Shown in pieces: positions 35,535 through 44,703 of a DNA stretch of 64,000 nucleotides. Within the stretch, counting starts at the first letter, position 1, and every line of letters starts with the position of its first letter. The DNA lies in assembly GCA_038534135.1 (NCBI GenBank), contig JBCAXJ010000008.1, forward strand, positions 1 to 64,000, given 5' to 3'. This DNA comes from Thermohalobaculum sp038534135 (GTDB lineage Bacteria; Pseudomonadota; Alphaproteobacteria; Rhodobacterales; Rhodobacteraceae). The notes below the pieces were generated by a model. The model made no database searches, had not been told where the DNA came from, and worked only from the letters and a program-made list of their open reading frames with translations. A program made the translations under genes and the position numbers.

Positions 35535-36809
35535 TCAGGCCGCGATGAACTCGTTCCACTTGCGGACCATGTACTGGTTTTCGTCCATCACCGCGTTCCA
35601 GCAGGCAACGGCTCCCATCCGATCGTAGAAGCTGCCACCGTCGCGCACGGCGCCTGCTTTCTCCATGACGTCACCGAACGGGTTGGTGATGTCGCCCTTG
35701 GCTTCCTTGCCTTCGAACCAGAAGCCCCACTCGTCTTCGGACATGAAGTTCTTCGACGTCTCCGGCACGGCCGAGTAATATCCCTGGCGCATCAGGAAGC
35801 CGCCGACCCAGCCCGAAAGGTACCAGTTGATGTACTCGTATGCTGCTTCCAGTTCGATCCCGGACAGGTTCGCCGACAGACCAAGACCACCACCCCACGA
35901 GCGGTAGCCCTCTTCCAGCGGCTGGTAGACGCACGGGATGCCCTTCGAGCGGACTGCGGTGATCGCGGGCGACCACATCGACTGAATCACGACCTCGCCC
36001 GAGGCCATCAGGTTCACCGACTCGTCGAAGGTCTTCCAGAATGCGCGGAACTGGCCGTTCTTCTTCGCCTCGGTGAAGATGCCGAGCGTCATGTCGATCT
36101 CTTCTTTCGTCATGTTGCCCTTGTCGGGGTACTTGTACTCACCCATCGACTCGACGACCATCGCCATGTCCATGATGCCGATCGAGGAGATGTCGAGGAT
36201 CGAGGCCTTACCCTTGAACTCGGGGTTCAAGAGTTCCTTCCAGGTGCTGATCGGGCGGCCGATCAGGTCCGGACGAATGCCAAGCGTGTCGGCGTTGTAG
36301 ATCGTCGGGATCAGCGTCATCCAGCCCGACTCTTCGTTGACAAACTCCTTGCCGTCGACGCCTGTGGTGAAGCCCACGGAGTGCGGCGCGGTGCCCTGAG
36401 CGATGGAGGAGTCCGGAGTCAGTTTGCCATTGCGGAAGATGCCGACGATCTTGTCGTAGTTCGCGATCTTCGAGGTATCCATGGCCTGCAGGTTGCCTGC
36501 CGCCCAGACCTTTTTGCAGATCCAGTATTCGAGGTCGGCGATGTCGAACGACTTCGGTTGGGTTGCCGCCCGCTGGGTCACGCTGTCGGAGTCGAGCGCT
36601 GTCATCTCGAGCGTGAAGCCGAGGTCTTCCTTCACCTTCGCCGCCACCTCGTTGAGGTTCGAGACGCCCGTGCCGAACTGGCGCAACGTCACGTCCTTGA
36701 TATTCTGTGCCCAGATTGTCGGTGCGCCCAGGGTCGAGGCGGCAACACCTGCGGCGGTGCCCTTCAGCATGGACCGGCGCGAGATGCCAAGTGTGGTCTT
36801 CGTTGTCAT
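35535..36809 (-). CDS. Polyamine-type ABC transporter substrate-binding protein
   Basis: 424 residues with a Tat-like signal (SRRSMLKG then a hydrophobic stretch ending near residue 34). The mature part is a PotD/PotF-type extracellular binding protein. It is a relative of the protein at 40733-41896: both contain FRxFW, a LMAS/LLAS element and a conserved tryptophan-rich segment. The ligand is not known. A racemase gene at the end of this operon hints at an amide, hydantoin or amino-acid-like solute. Confidence 0.85.
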   Translation of the reverse strand: MTTKTTLGISRRSMLKGTAAGVAASTLGAPTIWAQNIKDVTLRQFGTGVSNLNEVAAKVKEDLGFTLEMTALDSDSVTQRAATQPKSFDIADLEYWICKKVWAAGNLQAMDTSKIANYDKIVGIFRNGKLTPDSSIAQGTAPHSVGFTTGVDGKEFVNEESGWMTLIPTIYNADTLGIRPDLIGRPISTWKELLNPEFKGKASILDISSIGIMDMAMVVESMGEYKYPDKGNMTKEEIDMTLGIFTEAKKNGQFRAFWKTFDESVNLMASGEVVIQSMWSPAITAVRSKGIPCVYQPLEEGYRSWGGGLGLSANLSGIELEAAYEYINWYLSGWVGGFLMRQGYYSAVPETSKNFMSEDEWGFWFEGKEAKGDITNPFGDVMEKAGAVRDGGSFYDRMGAVACWNAVMDENQYMVRKWNEFIAA

Positions 36810-36857
36810 CTTCTCTCTCCTTGTCGATGAGTTTCGCCTGATTTCTCAGGGCTTTGG

Positions 36858-37841
36858 TTATTCTCCAAGTGCGTGAAGATCGGCGGCGTCCCAGGCGAGG
36901 CCGACCTCCTCTCCACCAGTCAGCGGAGCCGCGAAGAATGTCTCCTCCGGCACGAGAACGGTCATGTCCTGCGCAGCAGCGCCTGTGAGTGAGACGACGA
37001 CCGCGGTTCCCTGATATTCGATGGCCGAGACATGCGCGGTCACGGTCGCTTCGCTGTTCTCGGCCAGGCGCATCCGGTCGGCCCGGATCGAGAAGCGCTT
37101 GTCGTCCAGGCTCAGCACGTTGTGGTTGCCGATGAAGCGCGCGACAAACTCGGTTCGTGGCGTGTTGAAGACGTCGCGCGGGGGACCGGCCTGTTCGATC
37201 TTGCCGGCGTTCATCACGACGATCTGGTCGCTCAGCGCCATCGCCTCGTCCTGACTGTGCGTGACGTGGATGAAGGTGATGCCAAGCTCGCGCTGCAGAC
37301 GTTTCAACTCGGTCCGCATTTTCAGCCTCAGGAACGGGTCGAGCGCGCTGAGCGGCTCGTCCAGCAACAGAACCTGCGGCTCGGACGCCATCGCCCGGGC
37401 GAGAGCGACACGCTGCTGCTGGCCACCGGAAAGCTGTTCGGGTAGACGATCCGCCAGCGGGGCCATGTCCACGAGGGTGAGAAGCTCCTTGGCGCGCGCT
37501 GATCGCACGAGCTTGTCGACGCCCTTCATCTTCAGCCCAAAGGCGACATTCTCCGCGACGCTGAGATGGGGAAAGAGCGCGTAGGACTGAAACATCATCG
37601 CCGTGCCGCGCTTCGCGGGCGGCAGGGACGAGATGTCACTGCCGCCCAGCACAATGGCGCCGTCGCTGACGACCTCGTGGCCAGCGATCATGCGCAGGGT
37701 CGAGGACTTTCCGCAGCCCGAGGGCCCGAGCAGGCAGACATAACTTCCCGCCGGGAAGACATGGCTGATATCGTCGACCGCAATAGTGTCGGCATATCTC
37801 TTGGTCAATGAGATAAGTTCTAGATCGAGATGCGATCGCAT
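36858..37841 (-). CDS. Polyamine-type ABC transporter ATPase (PotA-like)
   Basis: 327 residues. Walker A GPSGCGKSS, signature LSGGQQQR, Walker B VLLLDEPLSALD and switch His in VTHSQDEA are intact. The C-terminal TOBE region (from about 245) marks the PotA/FbpC group. First gene of the five-gene minus-strand operon ATPase, binding protein, two permeases, racemase. Confidence 0.88.
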   Translation of the reverse strand: MRSHLDLELISLTKRYADTIAVDDISHVFPAGSYVCLLGPSGCGKSSTLRMIAGHEVVSDGAIVLGGSDISSLPPAKRGTAMMFQSYALFPHLSVAENVAFGLKMKGVDKLVRSARAKELLTLVDMAPLADRLPEQLSGGQQQRVALARAMASEPQVLLLDEPLSALDPFLRLKMRTELKRLQRELGITFIHVTHSQDEAMALSDQIVVMNAGKIEQAGPPRDVFNTPRTEFVARFIGNHNVLSLDDKRFSIRADRMRLAENSEATVTAHVSAIEYQGTAVVVSLTGAAAQDMTVLVPEETFFAAPLTGGEEVGLAWDAADLHALGE

Positions 37842-38105
37842 TGCGCCTCACGCCGGGTCATTCGCGCGATAACTTGTTGACAAGGGAACAATCTGGCAAA
37901 TGAAAGATCATTTTGACAGCAGATCGGCGGCCATGATGCCAATGAATGATTACTGATGTTGCAGATTACCAGAATTCTGTGAAAATTTGAGCATCCGAAG
38001 GATGGCAAACGATCTAAATCAGCGAATCAAAAACGCCGCACGAGACGGTGACTTGGTGTTCGTTCAAAACGCATCCGGAGCGTTCTGAGGGACTGGAAAC
38101 AAACG
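37842..38105. promoter_or_regulatory. Divergent region before the ATPase and GNAT genes
   Basis: 264 bases, A+T rich between about 37880 and 38030, so promoters for both directions are likely here. A 28-codon frame (38002-38088, starting MANDLNQRIKNAARDGD) ends 17 bases before the GNAT start and could be a leader peptide, but its ribosome-binding site is too close to its ATG to be convincing. Confidence 0.45.
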
Positions 38106-38948
38106 ATGAGCCATGCATTGCGCATCGCGCCGATGAGCCTTGAAGACCTGAATGTCGCAATCGAGTGGGCAGCGGTCGAGGGCTGGAACCCCGGGCTCGA
38201 CGATGCCTCAGCCTTCCATGCGGCCGATCCGAACGGCTTCCTGATGGGATGGCTCGGCGATGAGCCCGTATCGGCCATCTCTGTGGTGCGGCACTCCGAG
38301 GATTTCGGGTTCCTCGGCTTCTACCTCTGCAGACCAGAGTATCGCGGTCATGGCTACGGTCTGACCACGTGGCAGGCAGGCATGTCCTATCTGGAAGATC
38401 GGGTTATCGGGCTGGACGGCGTGCCAGCGCAACAGGACAATTATGCTGCGTCGGGGTTTGCCCTTGCCCACAACACGCAACGCTATGCGGGTCGCATCAT
38501 CGGTCAGGCACATGCGCGCATCCGCGCGGTGAAAGCGTCCGATCACTCTGATCTGCTGGCATTCGACCGGACCATCAGCGGCGCGGACCGTTCCGCCTAC
38601 TTTGCGGCCTGGATGAAATCCGCATCTACACGGCAAACCTTGTTGCGAGACAGCAATGGCGTGATCGAGGCGATTGGGACCATCCGCGCTTGTCGCGAGG
38701 GGCACAAGATCGGGCCCCTGTTCGCGCCGGATCAAGCAGTGGCCTTACAGATGATCGAGGCGCTGTGCGCCGCCGTCGATGCGCACGAGATCATGATCGA
38801 TGTGCCGGACCCCAACGTTTCGGGTGTCGATCTGGTTACCTCGCTCGGCCTTGAGGCCGTCTTCTCATGCGCGCGGATGTACAGGGGCGCCCCGCCGACG
38901 CGCGATCTGACCCGGATCTTCAGTGAGACGACGTTCGAACTGGGCTGA
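38106..38948 (+). CDS. GNAT family N-acetyltransferase
   Basis: 280 residues. The acetyl-CoA loop is CRPEYRGHGYGLTTW (about residues 76-90), in a domain covering residues 1-130. The second half (150-280) is a further GNAT-like domain of the two-domain type. The substrate is unknown. A GAGGGA ribosome-binding site precedes the start. Stands alone between two minus-strand units. Confidence 0.85.
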   Translation: MSHALRIAPMSLEDLNVAIEWAAVEGWNPGLDDASAFHAADPNGFLMGWLGDEPVSAISVVRHSEDFGFLGFYLCRPEYRGHGYGLTTWQAGMSYLEDRVIGLDGVPAQQDNYAASGFALAHNTQRYAGRIIGQAHARIRAVKASDHSDLLAFDRTISGADRSAYFAAWMKSASTRQTLLRDSNGVIEAIGTIRACREGHKIGPLFAPDQAVALQMIEALCAAVDAHEIMIDVPDPNVSGVDLVTSLGLEAVFSCARMYRGAPPTRDLTRIFSETTFELG

Positions 38949-38984
38949 ACGATAGGGCCTTCAACTGGCGAACCACGCCTCGGC

Positions 38985-39788
38985 CTAGCCGCCGCGAAAC
39001 ACCGGTTTTCGGCGCTCGGCGAAGGCAACGCGACCCTCGGCATAATCCTCGGATGCGAAGCAGGCATCGACCAAAGCGTCGACCCGGTCACGGTTTCTTT
39101 GGCGTGGATCCTTGCCGTGTTCGATCTTTGCCGCCTTGAAGGCCCGCATGGTCAGCGGCGCGTTGTCGGCGATCGTCCCGGCCAGATCGGACACCGCTTG
39201 GGTGAGATCCTCTTTCGGCACGATACGGTTGACCAATCCCATCTGCAGAGCTTCCTCCGCCTGGAACATCCTGCCGGTCAGGAACAGCTCGGCTGCAGAC
39301 GGCGCACCGATTGTATCAATCAGCTTGGCGACGCCATCATAGGAATACCCAAGTCCGAGTTTGCCCGCCGGGATCGCGAAGCGAGACCCATCCGAACACA
39401 AACGGATATCGCATCCGATCGCGAGGCCGACCCCGCCGCCAAGGCAGTACCCGTCGATCTTGGCGATCACCGGCTTGGGGAAGTCCGCAACAGCTGTTTC
39501 GGCATCTTCCGACACGCGATTGTAGTGCGCCACGGCATCAGCGTTTGATCGCTGCTCCTCGAACTCCGAAATGTCGGCGCCGGAGACGAATGCCTTACCG
39601 CCTGCGCCGCTCAAAACGACCACGCGCACCGAGTCGTCCACAGATAACGCAGCCAAGTGGTCTGACAGCCCCTGCCACATGCTCAGCGACATCGCGTTGT
39701 GGCGTGCAGGATTGTTGAACACGATCTCGGCGACGTGACCGTCGCGGAGGAGCAGGATCTTATCACTCGACAGGTCTGTCACGACCAT
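38985..39788 (-). CDS. Enoyl-CoA hydratase/isomerase family protein
   Basis: 267 residues from the ATG at 39786-39788, overlapping the end of the SDR gene. The frame extends much further upstream, but only as shadow. Oxyanion-hole segments are GKAFVSGADISEF (64-76) and GYCLGGGVGLAIGCD (113-127), diagnostic of the crotonase fold. The exact acyl-CoA is unknown. Confidence 0.87.
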   Translation of the reverse strand: MVVTDLSSDKILLLRDGHVAEIVFNNPARHNAMSLSMWQGLSDHLAALSVDDSVRVVVLSGAGGKAFVSGADISEFEEQRSNADAVAHYNRVSEDAETAVADFPKPVIAKIDGYCLGGGVGLAIGCDIRLCSDGSRFAIPAGKLGLGYSYDGVAKLIDTIGAPSAAELFLTGRMFQAEEALQMGLVNRIVPKEDLTQAVSDLAGTIADNAPLTMRAFKAAKIEHGKDPRQRNRDRVDALVDACFASEDYAEGRVAFAERRKPVFRGG

Positions 39789-40555
39789 TGTCCGCCGCCA
39801 TCCATATCGATGACCGTGCCCGAGAGGTAATGGACCTGAGGGGCGCACAGCATGGCGGCGAGCGCACCCACCTCTGAAGCGCGTTTCAGGCGTCCGAAGG
39901 GCAGACCGGATTCGTCCAGCGCTTCCTGCCAGCGCTCCGGGTCTCCGAACTCGATCTCGGCCCGGCGCCGGGACATGGTGATGATCCGGTCCGTGAGCGT
40001 GGGCGATGGATTGATCCCGAAGACGCGCACGTTGCTGGCCGGCGTTTGCGCGCCAAGCGCGTTGGTGAACCCGATCAGCGCGGCGTTCCCGGACGCGCCG
40101 GCGATATAGCCCGGGTTCACGGCCCTTCCGCCCATCCCGATAATGTTGACGATAGTTCCCGACCTGCGTGTGCACATCCCGGGCACGAAGAGCTTGCAGA
40201 GGTGGATGTAGCCCCAGACCTTGAGCTCCCAGCCGTCCCGCCATGCCTGCATGGTCACGTTTTCCAGATCACCTGCGGGGATCGCACCCGCATTGTTGAT
40301 CAGGATGTCCGCATCACCGTGCGCGTCGAACAGGCGCTCGCGCTCATCGTCGCGGGAAAGCTCCGCCACGAAGGGCTTGACCGACCCACCTGTCTGTCCC
40401 GCCACCGCATCCACGGCCTCGACCAGCGTACCCTCGGTACGCGCCGTGATTACCAGGTCCGCACCCTCCTGCGAGAACGCCTCGGCCGTAGCGCGCCCGA
40501 TCCCTTTCGAGCCACCCGTGACGACCACCTTCTTGCCTTCAAGTCCCAGATCCAT
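39779..40555 (-). CDS. Divergent short-chain dehydrogenase
   Basis: 258 residues. The cofactor loop GGSKGIG (14-20) and NNAG (87-90) are normal. After the likely catalytic Y150 the sequence reads IAGASGNAAL, so the YxxxK lysine is missing, as in a divergent SDR subgroup with GNAAL at this place. It may work differently or be a non-classical reductase. Coupled to the enoyl-CoA hydratase gene. Confidence 0.82.
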   Translation of the reverse strand: MDLGLEGKKVVVTGGSKGIGRATAEAFSQEGADLVITARTEGTLVEAVDAVAGQTGGSVKPFVAELSRDDERERLFDAHGDADILINNAGAIPAGDLENVTMQAWRDGWELKVWGYIHLCKLFVPGMCTRRSGTIVNIIGMGGRAVNPGYIAGASGNAALIGFTNALGAQTPASNVRVFGINPSPTLTDRIITMSRRRAEIEFGDPERWQEALDESGLPFGRLKRASEVGALAAMLCAPQVHYLSGTVIDMDGGGQWS

Positions 40556-40679
40556 GGCGCGCTCCCTCTACCCGATTGCCGGTCGAACCTGCCCCGGAAA
40601 GCGTCCTCCCGTATACTGATATGCACCGCATGTAACTTGCAGCGATGTCACTTCACCCTACCGTGTCGACCATATAGAC

Positions 40680-40689
40680 TGGTATACCA
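40680..40689. promoter_or_regulatory. GntR-like operator TGGTATACCA
   Basis: A perfect 10-bp palindrome of the TGGTnnACCA type recognised by many FadR-subfamily GntR regulators, 43 bases before the binding-protein start in a 177-base divergent gap. A related GTATAC lies at 40611-40616. No GntR gene is in the window. Confidence 0.45.
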
Positions 40690-40732
40690 CAGCCAGCACG
40701 CGCTCGATGAGCCTGACAGACAGGGAAAGACA

Positions 40733-41896
40733 ATGAACCAGATGGAATTCAGCCGACGCCAGATGATGGCGCTGATGGGATCTGCCGCGGCCGTTGCAGC
40801 AACCGGACCCGCCGTTGCTGCGAGTGAGCCGTTGAGGCTCTGGACGATCGGGGTCGCCAAGGTTGGCGGCAAGGATTGGTCAGCGATGGAGGCTCAGTCA
40901 GGCGTCTCGATCGCCTACAACGCAAAATCAGCACGCGCGGACGAGGCCATTCAGAAGATGGTCGTCGGCGATGGCAACGCGCTTTACGATGCGATGTCCG
41001 ACAACGGCGGCGGCATGGAGGATGCGCTGGCCAGCCAGGGCGTCATTGCTGAGTTGGACGTCAGCCAAATCCCGAACTGGGCGAACATTCTGCCGACCTA
41101 TCAGGATGGCGGTGCGGCAGCGGACACGATTCGGTACGAAGGCAAGATTGTCTCGGTCCCCTACATCTCGAACGCCGACAGCCTGGCTTATAACAACACG
41201 GTCATCGGTGCGGACCTGACATCGTGGGAAGCCCTGTTCGACGAACAGTTCAAGGGCCGGGCCGCCATGCAGAACGACTTTGGACCGACGCTGACCAACA
41301 CGGCGATCTACCTGAAAGAAAGCGGCAAGCAGGATATCGAAAACCCCTCGGACATGAGTGCGGCCGAGGTCAAGGGCGTTTGCCAGTTCCTGATCGAGAT
41401 GAAGAAGAAAGGCCAGTTCCGCACATTCTGGGACGGGTTCCAGAACGGGGTCGACCTGCTGGCGTCGGAAGAGGTTCTGGTCTCGAGCTGCTGGGAGCCG
41501 ATCCAGGTCGTCTCGGCCAAGAAGTCGGCCCAGGACATCCGGTATGGAACGATGAAAGAAGGTCACCAGACCTGGAACAACATGTTCATGCTGACCAAGG
41601 GTGGCGAGGAACGCGGTCAGGCCGAGAACTTCTACAAGCTGATGAACCTCTACCTCTCGCCGTGGTTCGGCGCGCGCACGCTCGCGACCTTTGGCTTCAC
41701 ACCGCAGATGCAGGGCGTGAACGAATATGTCGAGGCACACCCCGATGATTTCGATGCCGATGCAAAGGCAACGATCGCCGGGCGGCTGGCCAACAAGCAG
41801 GCGCGCCTCGCGGTCAAGGGGAACTCGTGGCAGAACGTCTTCCCGACGAACATCCGTGACTATCAGGACTGGTGGGCCCGCGTTCAGGCAGCCTGA
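40733..41896 (+). CDS. Polyamine-type ABC transporter substrate-binding protein (second system)
   Basis: 387 residues from the ATG with GGGAAAG upstream; longer frames are shadows. Tat-like signal FSRRQMMALMGSAAAVAA, then a PotD/PotF-type domain (LRLWTIGVAKVGGKDWSA, FRTFWDGFQNGVDLLAS). The ligand is unknown. The stop overlaps the first permease gene by one base. Confidence 0.85.
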   Translation: MNQMEFSRRQMMALMGSAAAVAATGPAVAASEPLRLWTIGVAKVGGKDWSAMEAQSGVSIAYNAKSARADEAIQKMVVGDGNALYDAMSDNGGGMEDALASQGVIAELDVSQIPNWANILPTYQDGGAAADTIRYEGKIVSVPYISNADSLAYNNTVIGADLTSWEALFDEQFKGRAAMQNDFGPTLTNTAIYLKESGKQDIENPSDMSAAEVKGVCQFLIEMKKKGQFRTFWDGFQNGVDLLASEEVLVSSCWEPIQVVSAKKSAQDIRYGTMKEGHQTWNNMFMLTKGGEERGQAENFYKLMNLYLSPWFGARTLATFGFTPQMQGVNEYVEAHPDDFDADAKATIAGRLANKQARLAVKGNSWQNVFPTNIRDYQDWWARVQAA

Positions 41897-42753
41897 TGAC
41901 CCTGATCGACCGACTTGCGCGGGGGGCATTCCTGTTGCCCCTCGTCTTCATGCTCGTGTTCTTCGCTTTGCCGATTGCGCTGACCGCGGTCTGGAGCGTG
42001 TTCGAACGCACGATGTTCTGGATGGAGCCGGGCTTCACGCTGTTCGCGTACGAGAACTTTTTCACGTCAGCGCGGCTCTGGAACTTCCTGGCCAGCATGT
42101 ACCACTCGCTGATCGCGGTCGTGATCTGTCTGGTGCTGGGCTTCCCGATTGCCGTGTTCGTGCATCGCCGGGTTCCGCAAGTCGCGCAGCACCGGGTCGT
42201 GCTGCTGTTTATCCTGCCGTTCATGGTGTCCGAGATCATTCGCATCTTCGCATTGCGACCGGTCCTGCAGCGCAACGGATTGGTCAATGAGACGCTTCAA
42301 TATCTCGGCATCACCTCCGAACCCATCACCTCGATCCTGTTCACCCCGACGGGCGTGATCATCGGTGAAGTGCTGTCCTTCCTGCCGTTCATCGTGTTTT
42401 CGGGCTTCCTCGCGATGGAGGCCGTGCCGAAGTACATCTTCGAGGTCTGCGAGGATCTGGGCGCCTCGACCTTCCGGATCTACAAGGACGTGATCCTGCC
42501 GCTGGCGGCACCGGGGATCTTCGCAGGGTCTGTCTTCATCTTCGTCAATGGTATCGGTGTCGCCCTGTTGCCCAACATCCTCGGCGGACCCGGGGCGGTC
42601 AACGCCGGGCTGATCGCAACGCAAGCCATCGTTGCGCTGGACTTCCCGCTGGCCATGGCGGTCTCGGCGATCATGATGGTCACGCTGTTCGGGCTGCTCT
42701 ACCTCGGCCACCGGCTGTTTGACCTGACAACCATTCTCGAGCCCGCACGATGA
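41896..42753 (+). CDS. Polyamine-type ABC transporter permease (PotB-like, second system)
   Basis: 285 residues from the ATG at 41896, which overlaps the binding-protein stop. Six membrane segments are visible, starting FLLPLVFMLVFFALPIALTA, and the CEDLGAST coupling loop. Overlaps the next permease by four bases. Confidence 0.87.
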   Translation: MTLIDRLARGAFLLPLVFMLVFFALPIALTAVWSVFERTMFWMEPGFTLFAYENFFTSARLWNFLASMYHSLIAVVICLVLGFPIAVFVHRRVPQVAQHRVVLLFILPFMVSEIIRIFALRPVLQRNGLVNETLQYLGITSEPITSILFTPTGVIIGEVLSFLPFIVFSGFLAMEAVPKYIFEVCEDLGASTFRIYKDVILPLAAPGIFAGSVFIFVNGIGVALLPNILGGPGAVNAGLIATQAIVALDFPLAMAVSAIMMVTLFGLLYLGHRLFDLTTILEPAR

Positions 42754-43634
42754 ACGACTATGCCAATCCGTGGGGCTATCGGCTGCAGTGGGCGTACTTG
42801 TTGCTGGTCGTCACCACGCTGATGAGCCCGGTCTTCTACGTGATGTATGTCTCGTTCAACGAGAACGGGTTCGGGGCGGCCGAATACGTCTTCACGCTGG
42901 AATGGTACGGCGTGATCTTCACCGACAAGCTGATGATGAACGCCCTGGGCTGGACGCTGAGCCTCGCGGTCGTCACCACGGTCGTGACGGTGCCCTTCGC
43001 GGTGCTGGCGGCAAAGTTCTACAAGACGGCGCGGAGCAAGGTCTGGGTCGTCTTTCTGCTGCTTTCGCCGCTGTTCGTGGCCGCAGACATCTTCGGCGCG
43101 GCCCTGCTGGTCTATTTCAAGAACCTGAACCACACGCTTGTCTGGGTCGGCGACTGGCTGGGCACCGGCGTCATGGATGGCTGGTTCAAGCTGGGGTTCA
43201 CGACTGCGTGGATCGGTCTGATCATCTACACGATCCCCTACGCGTTCATCGTCGTCCTGATCACCATGGGCCGCTACAAGGTTCAGCAAACGGAGGCCGC
43301 CCGTGCCTGCGGCGCCACCGCCTGGCGGGCCTTCTGGGACATCGAGTTCCCTCAGATCCGGCCGGGCGTGATGTCGGCCTGCGCGTTCACGGTCATCCTG
43401 TGCTTCAACGAATACACCCGCACCAGCCTGCTGAAAGGCGGCTTCGACACCTTCACAACCGTCCTCGTCAGCCAGATGCTGAACGAAGGCATGTCCGAGC
43501 AGTCCTACGCCATGTCCAGCTTCGTCAGCTTCCTCGCCATGGCCGCCATCGGCAGCATCATCCTGTGGACCCTTGTGCGGTCCGAAAAGCTCGGGGCCGA
43601 GGCCCGCGCCAAGACCGCGCCGGTGGCCTCATGA
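42750..43634 (+). CDS. Polyamine-type ABC transporter permease (PotC-like, second system)
   Basis: 294 residues with six membrane segments and the EAARACGATA coupling loop. Coupled to both neighbours by ATGA overlaps. Forms the channel with the gene before it. Confidence 0.87.
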   Translation: MNDYANPWGYRLQWAYLLLVVTTLMSPVFYVMYVSFNENGFGAAEYVFTLEWYGVIFTDKLMMNALGWTLSLAVVTTVVTVPFAVLAAKFYKTARSKVWVVFLLLSPLFVAADIFGAALLVYFKNLNHTLVWVGDWLGTGVMDGWFKLGFTTAWIGLIIYTIPYAFIVVLITMGRYKVQQTEAARACGATAWRAFWDIEFPQIRPGVMSACAFTVILCFNEYTRTSLLKGGFDTFTTVLVSQMLNEGMSEQSYAMSSFVSFLAMAAIGSIILWTLVRSEKLGAEARAKTAPVAS

Positions 43635-44692
43635 GCATCGCGGTCGAGGCGCGCGCGCTGAGCAAGCACTATGGCAGCGTCCGTGCGCTGGACGGCGTTG
43701 ATGTCACCATCCGCGCGGGGGAGTATTTCGTGCTGCTGGGGCCATCCGGCGGCGGCAAAACCACCTTGTTGCGCACCATCGGCGGATTCCATCGCCCGAC
43801 TTCCGGTCAGGTGCTGTTGCACGGGTCGGATGTCTCGGATCAGCCGCCGGACAAAAGGCCCACAGGTATGGTCTTCCAGGCCTATGCCCTGTTCCCCCAC
43901 ATGACGGTCGCGCAGAATGTCGGCTACGGCCTGCGCCTTGCGAAGCTGGCGTCCGACCAAATCGCCAACAAGGTGGCGGCCATGCTCGACACCGTCGGGC
44001 TCGATGGTTTGGGCAACCGCAAACCGCACGAGCTTTCCGGCGGGCAGCAGCAACGCGTGCAACTCGCCCGTGCGCTTGTGCTCGATCGGGATATCCTTTT
44101 GTTGGACGAACCGCTCGCAGCCCTGGACGCGCAATTGCGCAAGGACATGTGTCTGGAGCTGAAGCACCTGCAGGAGAAGGTCGGGATCACCTTCATCCAC
44201 GTCACGCACAATCAGGAAGAGGCGATGACCGTTGCCGACCGGATCGCCCTGATCGCGGATGGAAAGCTTGTCGAACAGGGCAGCGCGCGCGAGGTGTACG
44301 AGGCACCCAACCGCCGCTTCACCGCCAGTTTCGTTGGTGAAAACAACCTGCTGGACGGACGCATCACAACGGTTTCAGACGGCATCGCCACGGTCGAGAC
44401 CGGCGGTGGCGCAATAGCCGTGCCGAGCATCGGGACTGCGAGCGAGGGCGCCAAGGCCGCCGTCTCGATCAGATCGGAACTGGTCGCGTTGTCGAACGCA
44501 GAGGACGCGCAGCTCTCTGGCACCTATGTCGAGTCCGTCTACCTGGGCCTGACAACCTCGCACCGTGTTGTGCTGGCGGACGGGTCCCAGATCACCGCCC
44601 GTGTCGTCTCCGGCACCGGCGCCACGCCGGAGCCCGGCGCGCCAGTCCACCTGTCTTGGCCCGCCGACGCCGCCCGCCTGCACATCGACTGA
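43631..44692 (+). CDS. Polyamine-type ABC transporter ATPase (second system)
   Basis: 353 residues from the ATG overlapping the permease stop. Walker A is GPSGGGKTT, with glycine where cysteine is usual, signature LSGGQQQR, Walker B ILLLDEPLAALD, switch His in VTHNQEEA. A C-terminal TOBE domain (about 280-350) places it in the PotA group. Confidence 0.88.
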   Translation: MSIAVEARALSKHYGSVRALDGVDVTIRAGEYFVLLGPSGGGKTTLLRTIGGFHRPTSGQVLLHGSDVSDQPPDKRPTGMVFQAYALFPHMTVAQNVGYGLRLAKLASDQIANKVAAMLDTVGLDGLGNRKPHELSGGQQQRVQLARALVLDRDILLLDEPLAALDAQLRKDMCLELKHLQEKVGITFIHVTHNQEEAMTVADRIALIADGKLVEQGSAREVYEAPNRRFTASFVGENNLLDGRITTVSDGIATVETGGGAIAVPSIGTASEGAKAAVSIRSELVALSNAEDAQLSGTYVESVYLGLTTSHRVVLADGSQITARVVSGTGATPEPGAPVHLSWPADAARLHID

Positions 44693-44703
44693 AGGAGGCC
44701 GCA

